The notes under the pieces are model-generated. The model had not been told where the DNA came from and made no database searches. It saw nothing but the letters and a program-made list of their open reading frames with translations. Of a stretch of 42,034 nucleotides of DNA, positions 34,487-42,034 are shown piece after piece. The position numbers and the translations under genes are program-made. Within the stretch, counting starts at the first letter, position 1. Each line of letters opens with the position of its first letter. The stretch is from Acidovorax facilis (lineage in GTDB: Bacteria; Pseudomonadota; Gammaproteobacteria; Burkholderiales; Burkholderiaceae_C): the NCBI RefSeq assembly GCF_023913775.1, contig NZ_JAMXAX010000036.1, positions 1-42,034 of the forward strand, given 5' to 3'.

Positions 34487-34741
34487 GTGAGCAACAAAGG
34501 CCAGCTTTTGCAAGACCCCTTCCTCAACGCTTTGCGTCGGGAGCATGTTCCTGTTTCCATCTATCTCGTGAACGGAATCAAACTGCAGGGGCAGATCGAA
34601 TCGTTTGATCAGTACGTGGTGTTGCTGCGCAATACAGTCACCCAGATGGTCTACAAGCATGCCATTTCCACCATCGTGCCGGGCCGCGCGGTCAACTTTT
34701 CTACTGCCGACACTTCTGATGCAGATAGCAACAACGCTTAA
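34487..34741 (+). CDS. hfq: RNA chaperone Hfq
   Basis: An 84-residue Sm-like protein that forms hexamers and pairs small RNAs with mRNAs. Both Sm motifs are complete: [20 protein letters not shown] and [13 protein letters not shown] for Sm1, [13 protein letters not shown] for Sm2, including the U-binding Y56, K57 and H58. The C-terminal tail is short and Asp/Asn-rich. GTG 34487 is the start, with GGAG 6 bases upstream; the longer frame upstream is unrelated to the family. hfq is followed by hflX, hflK and hflC, as in E. coli. The 106-base leader shows no convincing promoter by eye. Confidence 0.97.
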   Translation: MSNKGQLLQDPFLNALRREHVPVSIYLVNGIKLQGQIESFDQYVVLLRNTVTQMVYKHAISTIVPGRAVNFSTADTSDADSNNA

Positions 34742-34810
34742 GTTGTTGTTTGTGTTGCCGTTGTCGCGTCTTGCCCTGATCGGGCGAGTGGGCAATCTAC
34801 TTTGCAATCG

Positions 34811-35977
34811 ATGACCGCATCGTCGGAAGATGGCACCCCGGTGCTTCTGGTTGGGGTTGACTTTGGTCTTCCTCACTTCGACGGCGATCTCGAAGAATTG
34901 GGATTGCTTGCCCAGACAGCGGGTATGAAGCCTGTCGCCCGCTTGACGTGCAAACGCAAGGCTCCGGATGCTGCCTTGTTTATTGGTAGTGGCAAGGCGG
35001 ATGAAATCCGTACGTTGGCACAAATGCATGGCGCGGCGGAAGTCTTGTTCGATCAGTCGCTCAGTCCGGCGCAACAGCGAAACCTGGAGCGTCACCTTGA
35101 GCTTCCAGTCAATGACCGAACGTTGTTGATCTTGGAAATCTTCGCGCAACGTGCCCGCAGCCACGAGGGCAAACTCCAGGTGGAGTTGGCAAGATTGCAG
35201 TATCTCAGCACCCGCCTTGTGCGCCGCTGGTCGCATCTGGAGCGCCAAACAGGGGGCATTGGTGCGCGCGGCGGCCCAGGTGAAAAACAGATTGAACTGG
35301 ATCGTCGGATGATTGGCGACGCTGTCAAGCGTACGCGCGAGCGCCTCGTGAAGGTCAAGCGCCAGCGGACTACCCAGAGAAGGCAGCGTGAGCGACGCGA
35401 TACGTTCAATATTTCATTGGTGGGATACACCAACGCGGGTAAGTCCACGCTCTTTAATGCGCTGGTGAAGGCACGCGCCTACGCTGCAGACCAATTGTTT
35501 GCAACACTAGACACCACAACACGGCAACTCTATTTGGGCGATGCTGGGCGATCGGTATCCCTCTCGGATACCGTAGGGTTCATTCGAGACCTTCCCCATG
35601 GCTTGGTGGATGCATTCCAGGCAACGTTGCAAGAGGCCATTGATGCGGACCTTCTGCTTCATGTAGTGGATGCTTCCAATCCGGGCTTTCCTGAACAAAT
35701 GGCTCAGGTTCAAAAGGTCTTGAACGAGATTGGTGCAGCTGACATCCCCCAGATACTTGTGTTCAACAAGTTGGATTCTCTACAGGCTGAGCAGCGCCCC
35801 CCGCTTCTTGAAGACCAGTACGACGTGGATGGGCATGTCTTCCCGCGCTTGTTTGTGAGTGCTCGTTCTGGTGAGGGGTTGGATGCCCTGCGCCATGCGC
35901 TCTCGCTAAGGGTACTTGCCGCTCAAAAATGCATGACCCCTGATGCCGCCATTGAATTGCCAGGGGCCGCGCCCTGA
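34811..35977 (+). CDS. hflX: Ribosome-associated GTPase HflX
   Basis: A 388-residue GTPase of the HflX family that splits stalled ribosomes under stress. The N-terminal domain includes AALFIGSGKADEIRTLAQ and VLFDQSLSPAQQRNLERHL. The linker motif RWSHLERQTGGIGARGGPGE and a basic coiled helix follow. The G domain has GYTNAGKS (205-212), DTVGFIRDLPHGLV and FNKLDSL. An in-frame TTG nine bases upstream (34802) is an alternative start; neither has a good ribosome site, so ATG 34811 is a choice of codon only. It lies 69 bases after hfq, as in the conserved hfq-hflX-hflKC cluster. Confidence 0.94.
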   Translation: MTASSEDGTPVLLVGVDFGLPHFDGDLEELGLLAQTAGMKPVARLTCKRKAPDAALFIGSGKADEIRTLAQMHGAAEVLFDQSLSPAQQRNLERHLELPVNDRTLLILEIFAQRARSHEGKLQVELARLQYLSTRLVRRWSHLERQTGGIGARGGPGEKQIELDRRMIGDAVKRTRERLVKVKRQRTTQRRQRERRDTFNISLVGYTNAGKSTLFNALVKARAYAADQLFATLDTTTRQLYLGDAGRSVSLSDTVGFIRDLPHGLVDAFQATLQEAIDADLLLHVVDASNPGFPEQMAQVQKVLNEIGAADIPQILVFNKLDSLQAEQRPPLLEDQYDVDGHVFPRLFVSARSGEGLDALRHALSLRVLAAQKCMTPDAAIELPGAAP

Positions 35978-36031
35978 TTGGGCACAATGCCAGCATTACC
36001 AATGCCATCCAGAGAACCAGAGACTTTGCGC

Positions 36032-37408
36032 ATGAATTTTCAAAATCGCACCCTACGCTGGGCTTCGCTGCCAGAACGTATTCGGGGCATGTTCAATCTG
36101 AATGACCCTCGGTGGGGGCGCGGCGACGATAACAAGGCAGACGACAGTGCACGTCCGGAGGAGCGTCCTGCTACGCCTCCTCCTGCTGGAAATCGTGGCG
36201 GCGATCAGCGGCCTGGCAACGGGCAGCCGCCCGACCTTGATGAGCTTTGGCGCGATCTCAATAAGAAGCTCGGAGGTTTTTTTGGCTCCAAGAACGGCGG
36301 TGGCCGTGGTCCGGGCAACGGTGGTAGTTCTGGGGGGGGCTTCCAGCCAGATATGAAGAGCGCCGGTGTGGGCGTGGGGCTGATCGCTGGGATTGTCTTT
36401 GTGATCTGGATGGGAACAGGATTTTTTATTGTTCAGGAAGGTCAGCAGGCGGTCATTACCCAGTTCGGCAAGTACAAAAGCACCGTGGGTGCAGGTTTTA
36501 ACTGGCGTTTGCCGTACCCCATCGAGCGCCACGAACTGGTATTTGTCACCCAGATTCGGTCTGCCGATGTGGGGCGAGACAGCATCATCAAGAGCACCGG
36601 TCTGCGTGAGTCGGCCATGCTCACGGAAGATGAAAATATCGTCGAGATCAAGTTCGCGGTCCAGTACCGCTTGAGTGACGCCCGCGCGTGGCTGTTTGAA
36701 AGCAAGAACCCTTCGGATGCGGTGGTTCAAGCTGCGGAGACGGCAGTTCGGGAGGTGGTCGGGAAGATGCGCATGGATACGGCATTGGCCGAAGAGCGTG
36801 ATCAGATTGCTCCCCGTGTCCGCACACTCATGCAAACCATCTTGGATCGCTACAAGGTAGGTGTCGAGGTGGTGGGTATCAACCTGCAGCAAGGTGGTGT
36901 CCGTCCACCTGAGCAGGTGCAGGCCTCCTTTGACGATGTCCTCAAAGCGGGACAGGAGCGTGAGCGGGCCAAGAATGAAGCCCAAGCCTATGCCAATGAT
37001 GTGATTCCGCGTGCAGTGGGGTCCGCATCGCGCTTGAACGAAGAAGCTGCAGCCTACAAGGCCCGGATTGTTGCCCAGGCACAAGGTGATGCGCAGCGGT
37101 TTTCTTCGATTCTGGCAGAGTATCAGAAGGCTCCACAGGTGACCCGGGACCGCATGTATCTGGAGGCGATGCAGCAGATTTATGGCAACGTAACCAAGGT
37201 GCTGGTTGAATCACGGCAGGGTTCCAACCTGTTGTATTTGCCACTGGACAAGATCATGCAAAGTGTCGCCAGCGGAGGGGGGGCATCAGATGCTCCAGCT
37301 GCAAATACTACGGCCCCCGTTGCGGTGCCTGCAGCCCCTTCGACCACTTTTTCGAATGATCCCCGCGCGCGTGACAGCAGTCGCACACGCGATCGTGAAA
37401 CTCGCTAG
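36032..37408 (+). CDS. hflK: FtsH protease modulator HflK
   Basis: A 458-residue SPFH-domain membrane protein that, with HflC, forms a cage around the FtsH protease. The N-terminal 110 residues are hydrophilic and Gly-rich (NLNDPRWGRGDDNK, then GGGRGPGNGGSSGGGFQPD). One membrane helix follows at about 112-134 (GVGVGLIAGIVFVIWMGTG). The SPFH domain starts FFIVQEGQQAVITQFGKYKS, and a long helix with AYKARIVAQAQGDAQRFSSI precedes the C-terminus. ATG 36032 is preferred; MFNLNDPRWG at 36089 is a plausible shorter start and neither has a clear ribosome site. The hflC start follows after 9 bases. Confidence 0.93.
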   Translation: MNFQNRTLRWASLPERIRGMFNLNDPRWGRGDDNKADDSARPEERPATPPPAGNRGGDQRPGNGQPPDLDELWRDLNKKLGGFFGSKNGGGRGPGNGGSSGGGFQPDMKSAGVGVGLIAGIVFVIWMGTGFFIVQEGQQAVITQFGKYKSTVGAGFNWRLPYPIERHELVFVTQIRSADVGRDSIIKSTGLRESAMLTEDENIVEIKFAVQYRLSDARAWLFESKNPSDAVVQAAETAVREVVGKMRMDTALAEERDQIAPRVRTLMQTILDRYKVGVEVVGINLQQGGVRPPEQVQASFDDVLKAGQERERAKNEAQAYANDVIPRAVGSASRLNEEAAAYKARIVAQAQGDAQRFSSILAEYQKAPQVTRDRMYLEAMQQIYGNVTKVLVESRQGSNLLYLPLDKIMQSVASGGGASDAPAANTTAPVAVPAAPSTTFSNDPRARDSSRTRDRETR

Positions 37409-37417
37409 GAGCAACTC

Positions 37418-38326
37418 GTGAACAGAGTCGGATTTATTGCATCTACCCTCTTGGTGGTGCTGGCCCTGATGAGCTCCATGCTTTTTGTGGTGGACCAGCG
37501 CCAGTTTGGTGTGCTTTACGCCTTGGGGCAGATCAAGGAAGTGATCACAGAGCCAGGCTTGAATTTCAAGCTGCCCCCGCCTTTTCAAAACGTGTCGTAC
37601 ATCGACAAACGCCTTTTGACGCTGGATAGCAGTGACACGGAGCCCATGTTGACTGCGGAGAAGCAACGGGTGGTCATCGACTGGTATGTGCGGTGGCGTA
37701 TTTCCGAGCCAACGGAGTACATCCGTAACGTTGGACTGGATGAGAGTGCCGGAGCGATGCAACTCAATCGCGTGGTGCGCAATGCTTTCCAGGAGGAAAT
37801 CAACAAGCGCACCGTCAAGGAGCTTCTTTCTCTGAAGCGGGAAGCGCTGATGGCTGATGTGAAGCGCGAAGTGCTGGAGACCGTTCGCGGCGCCAAGCCG
37901 TGGGGTGTGGATGTTGTCGATGTTCGCATTACCCGCGTCGATTACGTGGAGGCGATTACGGAATCGGTGTATCGGCGCATGGAGGCCGAGCGCAAACGCG
38001 TGGCCAATGAACTCCGTTCTACGGGGGCGGCGGAAGGTGAAAAAATTCGTGCTGATGCAGACCGCCAGCGCGAGATCACTATTGCCAATGCCTACAGGGA
38101 TGCACAGAAGATCAAAGGCGAAGGTGACGCTGAAGCCGCGCGCATTTACGCCGAGGCGTTTGGGCGGGACCCGCAGTTTGCGCAGTTCTATCGAAGCTTG
38201 GAAGCCTACAAATCCAGCTTCAACAAGAAGAGCGATGTAATGGTTCTGGACCCCTCGTCATCAGAGTTTTTCAAGACATTCCGAGGTGGAAACTCTGCGG
38301 CTATGCCTGCAGCACCCCGGAAGTAG
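37418..38326 (+). CDS. hflC: FtsH protease modulator HflC
   Basis: A 302-residue partner of HflK in the HflKC-FtsH complex of the inner membrane. It has an N-terminal membrane anchor (GFIASTLLVVLALMSSMLFV) and the SPFH domain (VDQRQFGVLYALGQIKEVI, NFKLPPPFQNVSYIDKRLL). A long helical part includes RRMEAERKRVANELRSTGAA and the repeated-charge ANAYRDAQKIKGEGDAEAAR. GTG 37418 is the start, with AGGAG 6 bases upstream; this ribosome site overlaps the hflK stop. No protease active site is present, in line with a regulator. Confidence 0.95.
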   Translation: MNRVGFIASTLLVVLALMSSMLFVVDQRQFGVLYALGQIKEVITEPGLNFKLPPPFQNVSYIDKRLLTLDSSDTEPMLTAEKQRVVIDWYVRWRISEPTEYIRNVGLDESAGAMQLNRVVRNAFQEEINKRTVKELLSLKREALMADVKREVLETVRGAKPWGVDVVDVRITRVDYVEAITESVYRRMEAERKRVANELRSTGAAEGEKIRADADRQREITIANAYRDAQKIKGEGDAEAARIYAEAFGRDPQFAQFYRSLEAYKSSFNKKSDVMVLDPSSSEFFKTFRGGNSAAMPAAPRK

Positions 38327-38357
38327 TCCCCCTGCTGATTGTCGACATCCTGCCGCT

Positions 38358-38540
38358 GTGGATTCGGAAAGCCTCTGGGCAGCGCTCGCCTTGGTGCTGG
38401 TGATTGAGGGACTGCTGCCATTTCTTTCGCCTCAGAGTTGGCGGCGTGCAGTCGCTCACATTGCGCTGCTGCAGGATGGCCAGATTCGATTTTTCGGTTT
38501 GCTGGCAATCGTTGCTGGCGTGTTGATGCTCTGGCTCTGA
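38358..38540 (+). CDS. DUF2065 (YjeT-like) small inner-membrane protein
   Basis: A 60-residue protein with two hydrophobic segments (LWAALALVLVIEGLLPFL and FFGLLAIVAGVLMLWL) joined by SPQSWRRAVAHIALLQDGQI. This is the DUF2065/YjeT pattern, and this gene regularly follows hflC in proteobacteria. GTG 38358 gives VDSESLW as the start; a longer upstream extension in the same frame overlaps hflC and has no family resemblance. Its function is unknown. Confidence 0.85.
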   Translation: MDSESLWAALALVLVIEGLLPFLSPQSWRRAVAHIALLQDGQIRFFGLLAIVAGVLMLWL

Positions 38541-38553
38541 ACAGCGCCAGAGC
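38528..38553 (+). terminator. Hairpin over the stop codon of the DUF2065 gene
   Basis: GCTCTGGC (38528-38535) pairs perfectly with GCCAGAGC (38546-38553) around a 10-base loop that contains the stop codon. No T-run follows, so it is at most a weak terminator. Confidence 0.4.
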
Positions 38554-38595
38554 CGATAGCGGGTGGAGTCTCTCTGGGCTCTTCGCCGCTCCCGG

Positions 38596-38601
38596 TAGAA
38601 T
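38596..38601 (+). promoter_or_regulatory. Candidate -10 box of hisZ-purA
   Basis: TAGAAT lies 29 bases upstream of the hisZ ATG. A -35 box is not convincing. The position after the hairpin at 38528-38553 makes a new transcription start here plausible. Confidence 0.35.
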
Positions 38602-38630
38602 CACGGTTTTAACAGCCTCCCCTTTTTTCC

Positions 38631-39779
38631 ATGTCTGCTTGGGTCCTTCCGGATCACATTGCCGATGTCTTGCCGTCCGAAGCACGGCACATCGAAGAAT
38701 TGCGTCGCGGGCTGCTTGATACAGCCCGCTGCTACGGCTATGAGCTGGTCATGCCCCCGTTGCTGGAGCATCTTGAATCCCTGTTGACGGGTACGGGAGA
38801 AGCTCTCGATCTCCAGACCTTCAAACTGGTGGACCAGCTCTCGGGGCGATCCATGGGACTCCGAGCGGACACTACCCCCCAGGTCGCTCGAATTGACGCG
38901 CATTTGCTCAATCGCAAGGGGGTGACTCGCCTCTGTTATTGCGGGCCAGTGCTGCATACCCGGCCTGATCGTCCGCATGCCACCCGCGAGCCGCTCCAGT
39001 TCGGCGCAGAAATCTTCGGGCATGCTGGGCTGGAGGCTGATCTTGAGGCGTTGCAGCTCGCCCGGGAATGCTTGCGCATTGCCAATGTGCCCAGCACCAC
39101 GATTGACCTGGCGGATGTGCGCATCGTGCGCAATCTTCTGGCGGGCGTGTCCGTGAATGTCCAGGTGTTGAGCGGTATCCATGCGGCACTGGCAGCCAAG
39201 GACGCGGCTGAACTCGCGGCATTGACCCGAGATTTCCCTGTGGAGTCGCGCGAGGGTTTGTTGGCGTTGCTTCAGCTCTATGGGGATCAGGGTGTGTTGA
39301 TTGAGGCTCAAAAAGCCTTCCAGCGCTTTCCTGGCATATCTCAAGTGCTATCAAATTTAAATTGGCTGGCATCCCGCCTTGAGGGGGCTGCTGTCACTTT
39401 TGATCTGGCCGATCTGCGTGGCTATGCCTACTACAGCGGTGCACGTTTTGCGATCTATGCCCCGGGCGCAAGCGATGCGCTCGTTCGGGGTGGCCGTTAT
39501 GACGAGGTGGGGGCTGTGTTCGGCCGCAATCGTCCCGCAGCGGGATTTAGTCTGGATATCAAGCAGGTAGTGGGCGTGGTCTCTCCACGGGCATTGAAAG
39601 CTGCTATCCGTGCTCCCTGGGGAGAGTCGGATGAAGTGAATGCAGCCATCGCGGAACTCCGCACGTCTGGTGAGACGGTGGTTTGTGTTTTGCCGGGGCA
39701 TGAGAGCGAAGTGGACGAGTTCCACTGTGATCGGGAACTGGTGCAGATTGCGGGCCGCTGGGTCGTGCAGGCTGTTTAA
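38631..39779 (+). CDS. hisZ: ATP phosphoribosyltransferase regulatory subunit HisZ
   Basis: A 382-residue paralogue of histidyl-tRNA synthetase that serves as the regulatory subunit of short-form HisG in the first step of histidine synthesis. The class II-like core is seen in [40 protein letters not shown] and [19 protein letters not shown]. The catalytic synthetase motifs are altered and no tRNA-anticodon domain follows, unlike HisS at 29828. Its presence implies a short HisG elsewhere in the genome. It lies between hflC/DUF2065 and purA, a position typical of betaproteobacteria. Confidence 0.94.
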   Translation: MSAWVLPDHIADVLPSEARHIEELRRGLLDTARCYGYELVMPPLLEHLESLLTGTGEALDLQTFKLVDQLSGRSMGLRADTTPQVARIDAHLLNRKGVTRLCYCGPVLHTRPDRPHATREPLQFGAEIFGHAGLEADLEALQLARECLRIANVPSTTIDLADVRIVRNLLAGVSVNVQVLSGIHAALAAKDAAELAALTRDFPVESREGLLALLQLYGDQGVLIEAQKAFQRFPGISQVLSNLNWLASRLEGAAVTFDLADLRGYAYYSGARFAIYAPGASDALVRGGRYDEVGAVFGRNRPAAGFSLDIKQVVGVVSPRALKAAIRAPWGESDEVNAAIAELRTSGETVVCVLPGHESEVDEFHCDRELVQIAGRWVVQAV

Positions 39780-39794
39780 GCAATTGACAATTGA

Positions 39795-41183
<1,389 letters not shown>

Positions 41184-41240
41184 TGATTTGAAATTCCCAG
41201 TGACTTCCGCACCCACAGCTATGTATCCAGGAGCCACCGC

Positions 41241-41765
41241 ATGTTGACCGAAGACGGCAAACACCTTTACGTCAGCTATGACGAGTACCACAGTCTTATT
41301 GAGAAGCTGGCGCTCAAGGTGCACCAATCGGGCTGGGCGTTCGACACGATCCTGTGCCTTGCCCGGGGAGGGTTGCGTCCTGGCGATATTTTGAGCCGCA
41401 TCTTTGACAAGCCCTTGGCCATCATGTCCACAAGTTCTTACCGCGCCGAGGCTGGAACGGTGCAGGGGCATCTGGATATTGCGCGGTTCATCACGACGCC
41501 CAAGGGTGAGATCGCAGGCAAGGTGCTACTGGTGGATGACCTTGCGGACTCAGGTTACACCTTGCATGCGGTGATCAACATGTTGAAGACCAACTATGCA
41601 CCCATCACCGAGCTGCGCAGCGCTGTGATCTGGACAAAGGGCTTGTCGACGTTCACGCCAGACTATTCGGTGGAATTCCTGCCGACGAATCCCTGGATCC
41701 ATCAACCGTTTGAGGGTTACGATAGCTTGAGCCCTGAGAAGCTGTTGGAAAAGTGGCGAGTGTGA
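41241..41765 (+). CDS. Phosphoribosyltransferase, probably purine salvage
   Basis: A 174-residue type I phosphoribosyltransferase. The PRPP-binding motif VLLVDDLADSG is at residues 95-105, and the pyrophosphate loop region is LARGGLRPGDIL. The tail (PTNPWIHQPFEGYDSLSP) with conserved Trp resembles the xanthine/guanine phosphoribosyltransferase-like group (COG2236). Position after purA suggests hypoxanthine, guanine or xanthine salvage, but the base specificity is not evident. AGGAG is about 9 bases before ATG 41241. It is the last gene in the window. Confidence 0.9.
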   Translation: MLTEDGKHLYVSYDEYHSLIEKLALKVHQSGWAFDTILCLARGGLRPGDILSRIFDKPLAIMSTSSYRAEAGTVQGHLDIARFITTPKGEIAGKVLLVDDLADSGYTLHAVINMLKTNYAPITELRSAVIWTKGLSTFTPDYSVEFLPTNPWIHQPFEGYDSLSPEKLLEKWRV

Positions 41766-41841
41766 AAGCCGGGTGTATCGGTCTTTCGAGGGGGATGTAA
41801 AAATTTCTCTCGAAAATTCTTCTTGCCCTCCAAACTAGTGC

Positions 41842-41860
41842 TATAGCCGAGGGCTTCGCT
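41842..41860 (+). promoter_or_regulatory. Degenerate copy of a promoter start region
   Basis: TATAGCCGAGGGCTTCGCTG (41842-41861) matches 15 of 20 positions of TATAATTCAAGGCTTCGCTG (41993-42012). Its -10 equivalent is poor and no good -35 is seen, so this may be a second weak promoter or a duplication relic. The interval 41766-42034 contains no gene. Confidence 0.3.
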
Positions 41861-41968
41861 GCTGAGGCGGTTCTGCAGAAATGTGGTGACGCTGAAGATG
41901 TGGTGGGGGGGTTTAGGTCCTGTTGCTGCTGATGTCGAGAAGGTGGATGAAGAAATTTTGGTTTTGGG

Positions 41969-41998
41969 TTGTAGGTGGTGTAAAAACCGGTATATAAT
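41969..41998 (+). promoter_or_regulatory. Strong sigma70-type promoter near the right edge
   Basis: A perfect TATAAT (41993-41998) has TTGTAG at 41969-41974, 18 bases upstream. GGCTTCGCTG follows from 42003, in the start region. The strong -10 box and short GC-rich start region would suit a highly transcribed gene, such as a stable RNA operon, beyond the right edge; the gene itself is not visible. Confidence 0.5.
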
Positions 41999-42034
41999 TC
42001 AAGGCTTCGCTGAGTAGAGCAGGGTGTCGCAAGA

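Noticed and set aside
39340..39362. AT-rich patch GCTATCAAATTTAAATTGG inside hisZ, reminiscent of the left arm of the interspersed repeat
   Set aside because: It lacks the GCGC/GGATAAGCG core and T-run, and it lies within a continuous coding frame.

Overview
The window looks like chromosomal DNA of a betaproteobacterium, most likely family Comamonadaceae (Acidovorax/Diaphorobacter-like). This is inferred from high GC coding sequence, the conserved block ndk-rlmN-pilF-rodZ-ispG-hisS-yfgM-bamB-der-hfq-hflX-hflK-hflC-hisZ-purA, and short interspersed hairpin repeats of a kind I associate with this family. No rRNA, tRNA or CRISPR array was seen.

Layout. 1-1555 (minus) is the N-terminal part of dnaG, cut by the left edge. 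1616-4393 is a two-gene unit: a PotD-like periplasmic binding protein and a membrane diguanylate cyclase, which together resemble a polyamine-type c-di-GMP sensor. 4444-6090 is an acyl-CoA synthetase. 6100-6857 (minus) is a coupled pair of small genes, one like the Imm5-type putative immunity family. 7049-9553 is an AraC-type regulator divergent from an AhpD/CMD-like gene and a PPOX-type flavoprotein gene. 9773-10528 is a TauE/SafE-type permease.

10545-11879 is the most unusual stretch: the relic of a chromosomal integron. The 3' end of an integron-integrase-like gene is fused in frame to the 5' part of a decayed IS110-family transposase. To its right lie two AT-rich gene cassettes with recognisable attC sites in the orientation expected for cassettes next to intI. 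A further small gene without an attC follows.

12399-18788 (minus) holds ggt, a Tat-exported PhoD-type phosphatase, a soluble GGDEF protein and a quinone oxidoreductase-like gene. 18928-22459 (plus) is surE-pcm-nlpD-rluD, closed by a strong terminator. 22606-24950 is scpB-rluB. 25041-41765 is the housekeeping block named above plus a DUF2065 gene and a purine-type phosphoribosyltransferase. The last 270 bases carry no gene but have a strong -10 box and a repeated start-region motif, which suggests promoters of a gene just beyond the right edge.

The core genes cover replication priming, rRNA modification, isoprenoid, histidine and purine synthesis, outer-membrane assembly, membrane proteolysis control and RNA chaperoning. 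The accessory interest lies in the integron relic, the sensor pair, and three copies of an interspersed terminator-like repeat. All family assignments come from reading motifs by eye; no database search was run.
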